Assembly (NCBI RefSeq): GCF_026343185.1
Contig: NZ_JAPEMA010000001.1
Span: forward strand, 4,712,001 to 4,776,000
Direction of reading: 5' to 3'
Source of the DNA: Streptomyces sp. NBC_00091
GTDB lineage: Bacteria; Actinomycetota; Actinomycetes; Streptomycetales; Streptomycetaceae
Length of the DNA: 64,000 bases
The notes under the pieces were generated by a model that was given only the letters and a program-made list of their open reading frames with translations, was not told where the DNA came from and ran no database searches. Position 1 is the stretch's first letter. Each line of letters begins with the position of its first letter. The translations under genes and the position numbers were made by a program. This document shows positions 45,242 through 53,400 of this stretch, piece after piece.

Positions 45242-46528
45242 ATGCCCGACGAAGACATCCAGACCATGAACCGCCCCGCGGTCGTGCGCGGCTCCGCCGC
45301 CCGGCCCGCCCCCACCCCCGCCCAGACCGCCCCCACGTGGCTGGGGCCGGTGCTCATCGTCGGCATCGTGCTGGCCGCCCTCAACCTGCGGCCCGCCATC
45401 ACCAGCCTCGGAGCCCTCTTCGAGGAGGCCCGCACCGGCCTCCACATGAGCGGCGCCGTCGCCGGGCTCATCACCTCGGTCCCCGCCCTCTGCTTCGCCG
45501 TCTTCGGCGTCACCGCGCCCCGGCTCTCCCGCCGCTTCGGCCCGGCCGCCGTCGTCTGCGCCGGCATGGCCGCCGTCGCCACCGGCCTGCTGATCCGCCC
45601 CTTCGCGGACGACGCCGCCGGATTCCTCGCCGCCAGCGCCCTGTCCCTGGCCGGCATAGCCCTGACCAACGTGCTGCTCCCGGTGATCGTCAAGCGCCAC
45701 TTCCCGGACCGGGTCGGCACCATGACCGGCCTCTACTCCATGGCGCTGGCCGCCGGCACCTCCCTCGCCGCCGCCGCGACCGTCCCGCTGACCGACGCCC
45801 TCGGCGGCAGCTGGCGCACCGGCCTGCTGATCTGGGCCGCCCTCGCCGTGGCCGCCGTACTGCCCTGGCTGCCCATCGCCGCCGCCAGCCGCCGCGAGAA
45901 GGCAGCGGCGCCCGCCGCCACCACCGAGGACCCCGGCCCCTCCGTGGTCCGCAGCCGCACCGCCTGGGCCCTCGCCTGCTACTTCGGCCTCCAGGCCACC
46001 GGCGCCTACGTCACCATGGGCTGGCTCCCGCAGATCTTCCGCGACGCCGGGGTCTCCGCCTCCACCGCCGGAGTCCTGCTCGCCGTCACCATGGTCATGG
46101 GCGTCCCCCTCGCCTTCGTCATCCCCGGCCTCGCCGGACGGATGCGCCACCAGGGCCCCATCGCCGCCGTCCTCGGCGCCTTCGGCCTCGCCGGCTACCT
46201 CGGCCTCTACTTCGCCCCCGCCGCCGGAGCCTGGGCATGGGCCCTGCTGCTCGGCATCTCCAACTGCGCCTTCCCCCTGGTCATCACGATGATCGGGCTG
46301 CGCGCCAAGTCCCCGGCCGGGGTCGTCAAGCTCTCCGCCTTCGCCCAGAGCACCGGCTACCTCATCTCCATCCCCGGACCGCTGGTCATCGGCACCCTCT
46401 ACCAGCACAGCGGCGGCTGGGACCTGCCGCTGGCCCTGATGGCGGGCCTGCTCGTCCCGCAGATCGCCCTCGGCGTCCTGGCCGGGCGGGACCGCACGAT
46501 CGAGGACGAATGCGGCATGCGAGACTGA
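45242..46528 (+). CDS. MFS transporter, CynX/NimT type
   Basis: A 428-residue 12-span transporter of the cyanate/2-nitroimidazole branch. The signature NLRPAITSLGALFEEARTGLHMSGAVAGLITSVPALCFAVFG is at residues 45-90. An N-terminal Pro/Ala-rich tail of 30 residues precedes the first helix. Its promoter overlaps the GntR operator candidate. A 39-residue membrane protein begins five bases after the stop. Substrate is unknown: organic anion or drug efflux or uptake. Confidence 0.9.
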   Translation: MPDEDIQTMNRPAVVRGSAARPAPTPAQTAPTWLGPVLIVGIVLAALNLRPAITSLGALFEEARTGLHMSGAVAGLITSVPALCFAVFGVTAPRLSRRFGPAAVVCAGMAAVATGLLIRPFADDAAGFLAASALSLAGIALTNVLLPVIVKRHFPDRVGTMTGLYSMALAAGTSLAAAATVPLTDALGGSWRTGLLIWAALAVAAVLPWLPIAAASRREKAAAPAATTEDPGPSVVRSRTAWALACYFGLQATGAYVTMGWLPQIFRDAGVSASTAGVLLAVTMVMGVPLAFVIPGLAGRMRHQGPIAAVLGAFGLAGYLGLYFAPAAGAWAWALLLGISNCAFPLVITMIGLRAKSPAGVVKLSAFAQSTGYLISIPGPLVIGTLYQHSGGWDLPLALMAGLLVPQIALGVLAGRDRTIEDECGMRD

Positions 46529-46533
46529 ACGGC

Positions 46534-46653
46534 ATGTCGCCCGTACTCGAACCCAACCCCCAGAACGGCCACAAGAAGCTCGGCCTCGTGCTCGGCGCGA
46601 TGCTCCTCGTGACCGTGGTCATCGCCGTCATCGCGACCATCGCCTCCCCCTGA
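46534..46653 (+). CDS. SGM_5486-type small transporter-associated protein
   Basis: A 39-residue protein with a single membrane span (GLVLGAMLLVTVVIAVIATIASP) after a polar LEPNPQNGHKKL head. It matches my memory of the SGM_5486 family, placed after CynX-type transporters in Streptomyces. It begins five bases after the MFS stop and is likely co-translated. Role unknown. Confidence 0.8.
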   Translation: MSPVLEPNPQNGHKKLGLVLGAMLLVTVVIAVIATIASP

Positions 46654-46801
46654 CACCCGGGCACGGTGGGGATAACCCCACCATCCCCTAGGGGGCCAGG
46701 TTCAGGGTCGACTGGGGTGTGCCCCGGATGGGAACCGCACCTTCGGATCCATAGATTCGAAGGAGCGAGCCCGTCCCACCCGCGCACCCACGGAGGCGGC
46801 C

Positions 46802-47008
46802 ATGTCGGCCCCCACGCACATCCCCGGCCCCCGCCCCCGCACTGCCGGCCGCGAGGCCCGGCTGCACTGGTGGGCGCTGGCCCTGCCCGCGCTCGCCTTC
46901 GGCCTCCTCCTGCTGCTCCTCGCCGGCTCCGGGCAGGCCCACGCCGCCACCGGAGAGGCCTCCGCGCTGGTCCAGGTCACCCAGCAGCTGCTGCGCGCCG
47001 TCGGCTGA
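46802..47008 (+). CDS. Small hypothetical membrane or secreted protein
   Basis: A 68-residue protein with a single hydrophobic helix (residues about 26-44; LALPALAFGLLLLLLAG) followed by GSGQAHAATGEASA, which resembles a signal-peptide cleavage site. ATG 46802 has GGAGG six bases upstream. Nothing else is recognisable. Confidence 0.6.
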   Translation: MSAPTHIPGPRPRTAGREARLHWWALALPALAFGLLLLLLAGSGQAHAATGEASALVQVTQQLLRAVG

Positions 47009-47097
47009 CCCGCGTGCGCCGGGGCGCGCCCCAGCACCGGGGGACGGCCCCTCAACACCCTGCGCCCCGTGGCTCGTTTCGTGCGAAGCTGGGAGCC

Positions 47098-47619
47098 ATG
47101 AGCGCCGACACACCCCGCAGGATCGCCCTCCTCCGGCACGCCAAGGCCGACTGGCCGCAGGTGTCCGACCACGACCGCCCGCTGGCGGAACGCGGCCGCA
47201 AGGACGCGCCCGCCGTCGGACTGAAGCTGGCCGAGACCGGCATCACCTTCGACCTGGCCCTCTGCTCCACCGCCGCCCGCACCCGCGAGACCTGGAAGCT
47301 CGCCGTCCAGGAACTCCCGTACCGGCCGAGGACCACGTACGAGGAGAGGCTCTACGACGCCTCCCCGGGCGAGCTCATCGCCCTGCTGAACGAGACCCCC
47401 GACGAGGTGTCCGACCTGCTCGTCATCGGCCACAACCCCGGCATGCACGCCCTGGCCGACGTCCTCTGCGGGCGCGCCGAGGGCGACACCCTGGCGCGGA
47501 TGACCCGTACGGGCTTCCCGACCGCCGCGCTGGCCATCCTCTCCTTCACCGGATCGTGGAAGTCCGTGGAACACGGGGTGGGCACCCTGCTGGACTACTG
47601 GACACCCAAGGAGCACTGA
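47098..47619 (+). CDS. SixA-type histidine phosphatase
   Basis: A 173-residue cytosolic phosphatase. The RHG motif is LLRHAKADWP near residue 11; STAARTRETWKLA and LLVIGHNPGMHALADVLCG follow (second catalytic His). SixA dephosphorylates phosphohistidine proteins in enterobacteria; here the substrate is unknown. It is convergent with the TDO operon and stands alone. Confidence 0.9.
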   Translation: MSADTPRRIALLRHAKADWPQVSDHDRPLAERGRKDAPAVGLKLAETGITFDLALCSTAARTRETWKLAVQELPYRPRTTYEERLYDASPGELIALLNETPDEVSDLLVIGHNPGMHALADVLCGRAEGDTLARMTRTGFPTAALAILSFTGSWKSVEHGVGTLLDYWTPKEH

Positions 47620-47666
47620 GCGCCGTACGGGAGCCCGGGGCCCGCGCCCCGGGCTCCCGTACGCGC

Positions 47667-48500
47667 TCACCCCATCGGGCACCGGGCCGGCAGCTCCGGG
47701 AGGCCCGCCTCCCGGGCCTCCCACAGCTCCGGGTAGAAGCGCCGGTACACGGAAGCCCGCAGATGGGCCGTCCCGCTGCTGCCGCCCGTCCCCGGCCGCC
47801 CCCCGATCTGCCGCTCCACCAGCAGGGCGTGGCAGGCCCGCCACTCGGTCCAGATCTCGTCGTGGTCGACCAGCGCCTCGGCCAGCTCCGCCAGCCCGGC
47901 CCACTCCGCCGGATCGCCCTCCTCCGGCCGCGCCGCGAGCCGCGCGTACGCCTCCCAGCGGTCCTCCCGCGTCGCCACCGCGAAACCGGCCTTGGACAGC
48001 AGTCCCACGAACGCCTCCCACAGGGTCGGCTCCCCGAGCCGCCCGCGCAGCCGCTCCCGCTCCTGCGGGCCCAGCCCGGAGATCACCCGGGAGCCGTACT
48101 CCCCGCCCACCCAGTCGGCGCCGCACAGCGCCGCGATCTCCACGTACTGCGCGGACTGCTGCCCGCTGCTGCCGCCCAGCGCCCCGCGGAAGGCGTGGAA
48201 CTCCCGCGGCGGCATGGCCCGCAGCGGATGGATCGCGGAGACCGACGCCCGGGTGACGGCCACGGCCCGCGCCAGCTTCGCCCGGGCCGCGCGCGGATCA
48301 CCCTCCAGCATCCGGTCACGGGCATCGCCCAGGTCCCGCAGCAGCTGGCCGAACCACAGCTCCTGCACCTGGTGGACGGTGATGAACAGCAGCTCGTCGG
48401 CCACCCCGTCGGCCAGCGGCACCTGGAGCGCCAGCAGCTCCGGCAGGCGCAAGTAGTTGGAGTAGGTCACAGCGTTGGAGTAGGTCACGGCGTCAGACAT
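47667..48500 (-). CDS. Tryptophan 2,3-dioxygenase family protein with altered substrate site
   Basis: A 277-residue heme dioxygenase homologue. Active-site features of TDO are kept: H43 in HQVQELWF, SSGQQSAQY near 111-119, and heme-ligand region with H224 in WRACHALLVER plus GTGGSSGTAHLR. But the Arg after QxxQY/F, which holds the Trp carboxylate in known TDOs, is V120. The substrate may therefore lack that carboxylate or be bound differently. The N-terminus repeats AVTYSN twice (18-bp duplication at 48456-48491). Last gene of the four-gene operon; its ATG overlaps the upstream gene. Confidence 0.88.
   Translation of the reverse strand: MSDAVTYSNAVTYSNYLRLPELLALQVPLADGVADELLFITVHQVQELWFGQLLRDLGDARDRMLEGDPRAARAKLARAVAVTRASVSAIHPLRAMPPREFHAFRGALGGSSGQQSAQYVEIAALCGADWVGGEYGSRVISGLGPQERERLRGRLGEPTLWEAFVGLLSKAGFAVATREDRWEAYARLAARPEEGDPAEWAGLAELAEALVDHDEIWTEWRACHALLVERQIGGRPGTGGSSGTAHLRASVYRRFYPELWEAREAGLPELPARCPMG
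48456..48491 (-). repeat. 18-bp tandem duplication in TDO gene
   Basis: Two 18-bp units (48456-48473 and 48474-48491) differ at one base and encode AVTYSN twice in a row. It looks like a recent slippage duplication at the start of the coding region. Confidence 0.85.
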
Positions 48501-49440
48501 CGATGTCCTCCGGTGCGCGCAGTCCGTGGGCGGCGAACGCGTCCGTGACACCGGGCAGGTCGAAGGCACCGACCTGGGCGCACAGCCGCAGGGTGGAACG
48601 GGAGATCGTCTGGATGCGGTCCACGCCCGCACTGCCGCCGTAGCTGTCCGCGAGGACGGCCTCGACCCGGTCGTCGTCCAGCCCCGCCAGCCGCAGCGAC
48701 ACCCGCACCGGCTCCAGGTCCCAGTCGAGCGCCGCCCGGATCATGGCGGGCAGCGCACGGGCCGCGAGCACCCGGCGCCGCCCGTCGAGCCGGGCCCACA
48801 GCTCCAGGAAGAACGCGGAGAAGAAGCGGTGGTGGCGCCCCTCGTCCTTGGCGTGGTCGCGCATCAGCTCGCGCACGGTGCTCACCACGGTCGGGTCCTG
48901 CGGCACCTCGTTGAGTACGGCCGTGATCAGCGTCTCGAAGACCACCGCCTGCAACTGCCCGGCCAGCACCGGGTCCTCGGGCAGCAGCCGCCGGCCCGTG
49001 TCCTGGAGCGCCGTGACGAAGCCGCCGTAGTCGACGTCCGGTACGGCGATGCCGGTCACGGCGGCCACCTGGTCGGCCAGGTCGAGGCTGTACAGGGCGT
49101 GGTAGCCCTCGTCGCAGTACACCTTGAAGGCGTCCATCCGCAGCGCGGTGGGGAAGTGCAGGCCGGAGTTGCCGTTGGCGACCGGTTCGGCGGCCCCGTT
49201 GACCACCCGGGTCTCCAGATGGGTGGTCGAGTGCAGGAACTGGTACAGGTGCCGTACGGAGATCTCCCGGACCCGCTGCGGGGCCAGCGCCTTCACCTCG
49301 GGGTGGGACAGGTGCGGGACCAGGGCGTCCGGGAAGAAGATCCGGCCCTGCTCCGCCTCGGCGTGGAAGATCCGCCGTACTCCGCCGCGTACGCCGGCGG
49401 TCTCGTACCAGCGGTCGAGGGGGCCGGGGGCGGTGCTCAT
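48493..49440 (-). CDS. AurF-type diiron oxygenase
   Basis: A 315-residue ferritin-like enzyme. All seven metal ligands of AurF (p-aminobenzoate N-oxygenase) have counterparts: E76 (THLETRV), E111 and H114 (CDEGYH), E169 (VFETL), H196, E200 and H203 (HAKDEGRH). The spacing between them, 35, 3, 55, 27, 4 and 3 residues, is nearly that of AurF. This predicts N-oxygenation of an amine or another diiron oxidation. It overlaps both neighbours (ATGA with the aminotransferase; eight bases with the TDO gene). Confidence 0.9.
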   Translation of the reverse strand: MSTAPGPLDRWYETAGVRGGVRRIFHAEAEQGRIFFPDALVPHLSHPEVKALAPQRVREISVRHLYQFLHSTTHLETRVVNGAAEPVANGNSGLHFPTALRMDAFKVYCDEGYHALYSLDLADQVAAVTGIAVPDVDYGGFVTALQDTGRRLLPEDPVLAGQLQAVVFETLITAVLNEVPQDPTVVSTVRELMRDHAKDEGRHHRFFSAFFLELWARLDGRRRVLAARALPAMIRAALDWDLEPVRVSLRLAGLDDDRVEAVLADSYGGSAGVDRIQTISRSTLRLCAQVGAFDLPGVTDAFAAHGLRAPEDIDV

Positions 49441-50714
49441 GGGCGCGATCCGTTCGATGCGATGGGAGAAGGGGAGGGGGAGGAGGGGGAGCCCAGGTGG
49501 GCGGAGATCCGGCGGACCGCCTCGGCGACCAGCGGGGCCTCGACGGTGTGGCACAGCCGGAACCAGCCGGGCTCGGGCGAACGGAACGCCCCGCCGGGCA
49601 GGATGCTGACCTTCGCCTTCTCGAACAGCTCCCGCCACAGCAGCTCCTCGGCCTCGAAACCGGTGCCGGGCAGCCACCGGCCGAGGTCCAGCCAGACGGA
49701 GAACCCCGCCTCGGCCGGGGCGTACGGGATCCCGTGCTCCTCCAGCAGGGCGACGAGGTGCTCGTACGAGGAGGCCAGCCGCCGCCGGCCCGCCGAGAGG
49801 AAGGAGGCCACCCACGCCGGATCGGCGAGCAGCCCGGCGAGGGTCTCCTGGGTGGCGGTGGAGACGGGCGCGAAGTAGGCCATGGCCCGCGCGGCCGCCC
49901 GTACCCGGGGATCGCGGGTGTGCAGGACGCCGGTCTTCAGGCCGGGCAGCCCGAAGTCCTTCGCGAAGCCCCAGACCACATGGGTGCGTTCGGCCCAGTC
50001 GGGGTTGACGGCCGGGTCGGCGGCGCTGGTGAAGGCGTGCTCGCCGAAGACCGCGTGGGCGTAGATCTCGTCGGAGATCAGGTCCACGTCGTGCGCGCGG
50101 ACCACGCGCAGCAGGGCGGCGAGCACCTCCGGCGGGTGCACCTCGCCGATGGGGTTGGAGGGGGAGGAGAGCGCGACGGCGCGTACGGTGATCCCCCGCG
50201 ACCGGGCCTCCTTCAGAGCCCGGTCGACCGCTTCGGCCGTCAGCCGGAACCCGTCGGCGGCGGAGAGCGGGGCGGGCAGGATCACGGCGCCCGAACGGCC
50301 GCCGAGATCGGTGTCGAAGGCCCCGTAGTAGGGGGCCGGCACCACGATGGCCTCGCCGGGGTCGCACAGTACGGAGGCGATGGCGTCCAGCGCCCCGGTC
50401 GCCCCGCTGATCACCACCAGGTCCTCCGCGTCCAGCGGGGTACGGCAGGTCGCGGAGAGCAGCCCGGCCACGCGCTCGCGCAGTACGTCGGTGCCGTGCA
50501 GCGGCGCGTACCGGGTGGTGGCCTCGGTCATGGGCGCCAGCGCGGCCAGCCGGCCCTCCAGCAGGTCCCAGAGCAGCCGGTTCTCGGCGGTGCCCAGGTT
50601 GAGGTAGCCGTCGGGGCGGGTGCGCGCGTCGTACGGTTCGGCCTCGGCGCGGAAGTGGGCCTCGGCGATCGCCGGGGTGTCGGCGAGGAGCCGGGCGGCC
50701 TGGCGGGAGACCAT
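49437..50714 (-). CDS. PLP-dependent aminotransferase, ACC-synthase-like
   Basis: A 425-residue fold-type I enzyme. The ACC-synthase-like N-motif is YLNLGTAENRLLWDLL (37-52), the nucleotide/PLP region is ISGATGALD, NP-loop SNPIG (186-190), SDEIYAH (214-220), and the Schiff-base lysine is K252 in GFAKDFGLPGLK. The two Ser before Lys usual in this class are Gly and Ala. It may transaminate or eliminate from an amino acid. Stop and start codons overlap neighbours on both sides, so it is translationally coupled within the operon. Confidence 0.9.
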   Translation of the reverse strand: MVSRQAARLLADTPAIAEAHFRAEAEPYDARTRPDGYLNLGTAENRLLWDLLEGRLAALAPMTEATTRYAPLHGTDVLRERVAGLLSATCRTPLDAEDLVVISGATGALDAIASVLCDPGEAIVVPAPYYGAFDTDLGGRSGAVILPAPLSAADGFRLTAEAVDRALKEARSRGITVRAVALSSPSNPIGEVHPPEVLAALLRVVRAHDVDLISDEIYAHAVFGEHAFTSAADPAVNPDWAERTHVVWGFAKDFGLPGLKTGVLHTRDPRVRAAARAMAYFAPVSTATQETLAGLLADPAWVASFLSAGRRRLASSYEHLVALLEEHGIPYAPAEAGFSVWLDLGRWLPGTGFEAEELLWRELFEKAKVSILPGGAFRSPEPGWFRLCHTVEAPLVAEAVRRISAHLGSPSSPSPSPIASNGSRP

Positions 50715-51520
50715 CAGGCCCTCCCGCTGTCGACACCGGCACCGGTGAGCAGGCCCGGGTGCACGCCGAGGCCCATGGAGGCGTCGATGACGGCGCCGTG
50801 CAGGGGCGCGGAGTGCGCGCCCGCCAGCCACCACACCTGCTCCGCCATCTCCTGGGAGGTGATCAGGCGCCCCTGGGGGAGCCGCGCCGAGAGGGCGGCC
50901 CGCTCCTCGGGCGTGAGCTTGTCCAGGGTGCTGGCCTGGAACATCGTGGTCTCGACCGCGCCGGGGCACAGGGCGAAGACCTGGACCGGGGTGTGCACCA
51001 GCTCGGCGGCGAGGTGGCGGGTCATGTAGGTGAGAGCGGCCTTGCTCATTCCGTCGGCGGGGTGGAAGCCGGGGAACTGGAAGATTCCGCCGCCCACGCT
51101 GGAGATGTTGATGATCTTTCCGAAGCCGCGCTCCAGCATCCCGGGCAGCAGCTGCTCGGTGAGCCAGAGCGGGCCCACCGCGTTGATCTGGAAGAAGGCC
51201 GCTGCCTTGTCCTGCGGTCCGCCGTCGGTGTAGTGCTCGATGGTCTTCGATCCGACGGCGGCATTGTTCACCAGGACGTCGACGGGTCCCGGCAGCCGCT
51301 CGAGCAGCTGCTCGTGCTCGTCCCAGTCCCCCTGGCTGAAGGGGAAGGCCTCGACCTTGGCCCGGCCGGTGAGGGCCAGCTCGTGCACCAGCTCCTCGGC
51401 CCGCTCCCGTCCGTTGCGGTAGGTGAACCAGACCGTCCAGTCCTCCTCCGAGGCGAACCTCTCCACGCAGGCGCGGCCGATGCCGCCCGAGCCTCCGGTG
51501 ATGAGCACACTGCGAGTCAT
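50714..51520 (-). CDS. SDR protein with catalytic Tyr replaced by Asp
   Basis: A 268-residue Rossmann protein. TGGSGGIGRACVERF (8-22), VNNAAVGSK near 84, and INISSVGGG (Ser near 140) are normal. The YxxxK motif reads DGMSK (D156, K160); the codon GAC is unambiguous in the sequence. Activity may be lost or changed, for example to a dehydratase or a scaffold. It is the first gene of the operon and starts after AAGGGG. Its last codons overlap the aminotransferase ATG. Confidence 0.88.
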   Translation of the reverse strand: MTRSVLITGGSGGIGRACVERFASEEDWTVWFTYRNGRERAEELVHELALTGRAKVEAFPFSQGDWDEHEQLLERLPGPVDVLVNNAAVGSKTIEHYTDGGPQDKAAAFFQINAVGPLWLTEQLLPGMLERGFGKIINISSVGGGIFQFPGFHPADGMSKAALTYMTRHLAAELVHTPVQVFALCPGAVETTMFQASTLDKLTPEERAALSARLPQGRLITSQEMAEQVWWLAGAHSAPLHGAVIDASMGLGVHPGLLTGAGVDSGRA

Positions 51521-51669
51521 CGTCGTCCCCTTGAACGATCAAGGCTGACCGATCGGCGCTGTCGTGATCCGGCAGCGCGGTCGGAGAATTGATCTCAAGT
51601 GGACGGGACCGAAAGCCAGTTCGGATCGCAGGCTCCTGGACTCCGCCTCGCGCGCGGACCAGGGACGAC

Positions 51670-51703
51670 GCACGCCCGGCCGGAGGAATCCGGCCGGGCG
51701 TGC
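51670..51703 (-). terminator. Terminator after serB
   Basis: GCACGCCCGGCCGG and CCGGCCGGGCGTGC form a perfect 14-bp stem with loop AGGAAT, immediately downstream of the minus-strand serB stop. No U-run. Confidence 0.8.
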
Positions 51704-51730
51704 GGGGCGGACCGCCTGCGCGGCGGGGCC

Positions 51731-52930
51731 TCAGGCCAGGTCGGCCGCTTCGACTTCCTCGCGCGTGATGCCGAGCAGGTACAGCACCGCGTCCAGGAAG
51801 GGCACGTTCACGGCGGTGTGAGCCGCCTCGCGGACCACCGGCTTGGCGTTGAAGGCCACACCCAGCCCGGCCGCGTTCAGCATGTCCAGGTCATTGGCGC
51901 CGTCGCCGATCGCCACCGTCTGGGCCAGCGGCACCCCGGCCTCGGCGGCGAAACGGCGCAGCAGCCGGGCCTTGCCCGCCCGGTCCACGATCTCGCCGGT
52001 GACCTTGCCGGTCAGCTTGCCGTCGACGATCTCCAGGGTGTTCGCCGAGGCGAAATCCAGCCCCAGCCGCTCCCGCAGGTCGTCCGTCACCTGCGTGAAG
52101 CCGCCCGAGACCACACCCACCTGGTAGCCCAGCGTCTTCAGCGTCCGGATCAGGGTCCGGGCACCGGGCGTCAGCCGCACCTCGGCACGGACCTTGTCCA
52201 CCACCGACGCGTCCAGCCCCGCCAGCAGCGCCACCCGGGCGTGCAGGGACTGCTCGAAGTCCAGCTCACCGCGCATGGCCCGCTCGGTCACCTCGGCGAC
52301 CTCGGCCTCGCAGCCCGCGTGCGCGGCGAACAGCTCGATGACCTCGTCCTGGATCAGGGTCGAGTCCACGTCCATGACCACCAGCCGCTGCGCCCGGCGG
52401 TGCAGCCCCGCCGACACCACGGCCACGTCGACGCCGATCTGCGCGGCGGTGGTGGCCAGGGCGGTGCGCAGCGGACCCGTCTCGACGCCGGAGACGGCGA
52501 ATTCGACCGCCGTCACCGGATACTTGGCGAGCCGGAAGATACGGTCGATGTTGCCGCCGGTCGAGGTGATCGAGGCGGCGATGGTGGCCGTGGACTCCGC
52601 GGTGAGGGGGTGCCCGAGGACGGTGACGTGGGAGCGGCCGCTGCCGCGCGGCCGGTTGTCACCGGTACCGGAGAGGATCTCGGCCTGCAGCTTGAGCGAC
52701 TCGGCCCAGCTGTGCACGGTGGCCCGCAGCTCGCCCTCGGAGCCGGCCGTGGGCTTGGTGACGAGGACGCACAGGACGATGCGGCCACGGGTGACGACCT
52801 GCTCGATGTCGACGACATCGACGGAGTAGGCGGCGAGGGTGTCGAACAGCCCGGCGGTGATCCCGGGACGGTCCTTGCCGAAGATCTTGACGAGGAGGGT
52901 GGGGACGTCGGAGGTCTGCGAAGCGCTCAT
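51731..52930 (-). CDS. serB: Phosphoserine phosphatase SerB
   Basis: A 399-residue enzyme for the last step of serine biosynthesis. The N-terminal ACT-type domain (about 8-90; LVKIFGKDRPGITAGLFDTLAAY) is followed by a second ACT-like region and the HAD catalytic domain: DVDSTLIQDEVIELFA near 184, VVSGGFTQV, and GDGANDLDMLNAAGLG. The length matches actinobacterial SerB2. ATG 52930 is used; an in-frame GTG lies three codons earlier. Confidence 0.95.
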   Translation of the reverse strand: MSASQTSDVPTLLVKIFGKDRPGITAGLFDTLAAYSVDVVDIEQVVTRGRIVLCVLVTKPTAGSEGELRATVHSWAESLKLQAEILSGTGDNRPRGSGRSHVTVLGHPLTAESTATIAASITSTGGNIDRIFRLAKYPVTAVEFAVSGVETGPLRTALATTAAQIGVDVAVVSAGLHRRAQRLVVMDVDSTLIQDEVIELFAAHAGCEAEVAEVTERAMRGELDFEQSLHARVALLAGLDASVVDKVRAEVRLTPGARTLIRTLKTLGYQVGVVSGGFTQVTDDLRERLGLDFASANTLEIVDGKLTGKVTGEIVDRAGKARLLRRFAAEAGVPLAQTVAIGDGANDLDMLNAAGLGVAFNAKPVVREAAHTAVNVPFLDAVLYLLGITREEVEAADLA

Positions 52931-53337
52931 GGTGCCCACACCGTATCTTCCCCACCCCCCACCCCCGGACCCCCGCCCATATTCTGAACGCGCCGGCGTT
53001 TGAGGCGCTGGGGGTCTGGGGGCGGAGCCGCCCAGGAGGCGGGGTCCGGGGCGGAGCCCCTGGGGGCACCTCCCAGCGGTAGCTGGGGGAGGAACGGTGG
53101 AAGGGCGGGGAGGGGCCGGCCCCGCGCAGCGGCACCCCGACCGGCCGCGCCGCGCCGCGCCACGGCACCGGTTCGGACGGCCGTATACGGCGGGACCGCC
53201 GGACGAGAAGTCCCGTATCTCACTCTCCGGGTGACTTTCGACCCCGCCAACAGCCGTACGCGGACGCCTGGAGAAGGCCCCGATTCCACATGTGGCCGCA
53301 GGCCTGAAATAGTTCCCCCGGATGTTCGCCATCCCTA
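52931..53337. repeat. Intergenic repeat region between serB and the FHA-ABC gene
   Basis: The 470-base gap holds no gene. It contains the interspersed repeat: 52991-53008 and 53039-53060 match 185-202 and 201-222, and 53060-53092 is the 33-bp palindromic module of the MITE (37746-37778). From 53093 to 53337 nothing recognisable is seen. Confidence 0.8.
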
Positions 53338-53367
53338 GACTCCCTGACGTCGGACTCCCTGACGTCG
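53338..53367 (+). promoter_or_regulatory. Tandem 15-bp repeat at a candidate promoter
   Basis: GACTCCCTGACGTCG occurs twice head-to-tail at 53338-53352 and 53353-53367. TAGACT at 53336-53341 is a reasonable -10, so the repeats span the predicted start site, about 34 bases before the GTG of the FHA-ABC gene. They may bind a regulator. Confidence 0.5.
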
Positions 53368-53400
53368 GGGAGATTCTCGGGGGACTTAAGTGGGGCTGGA

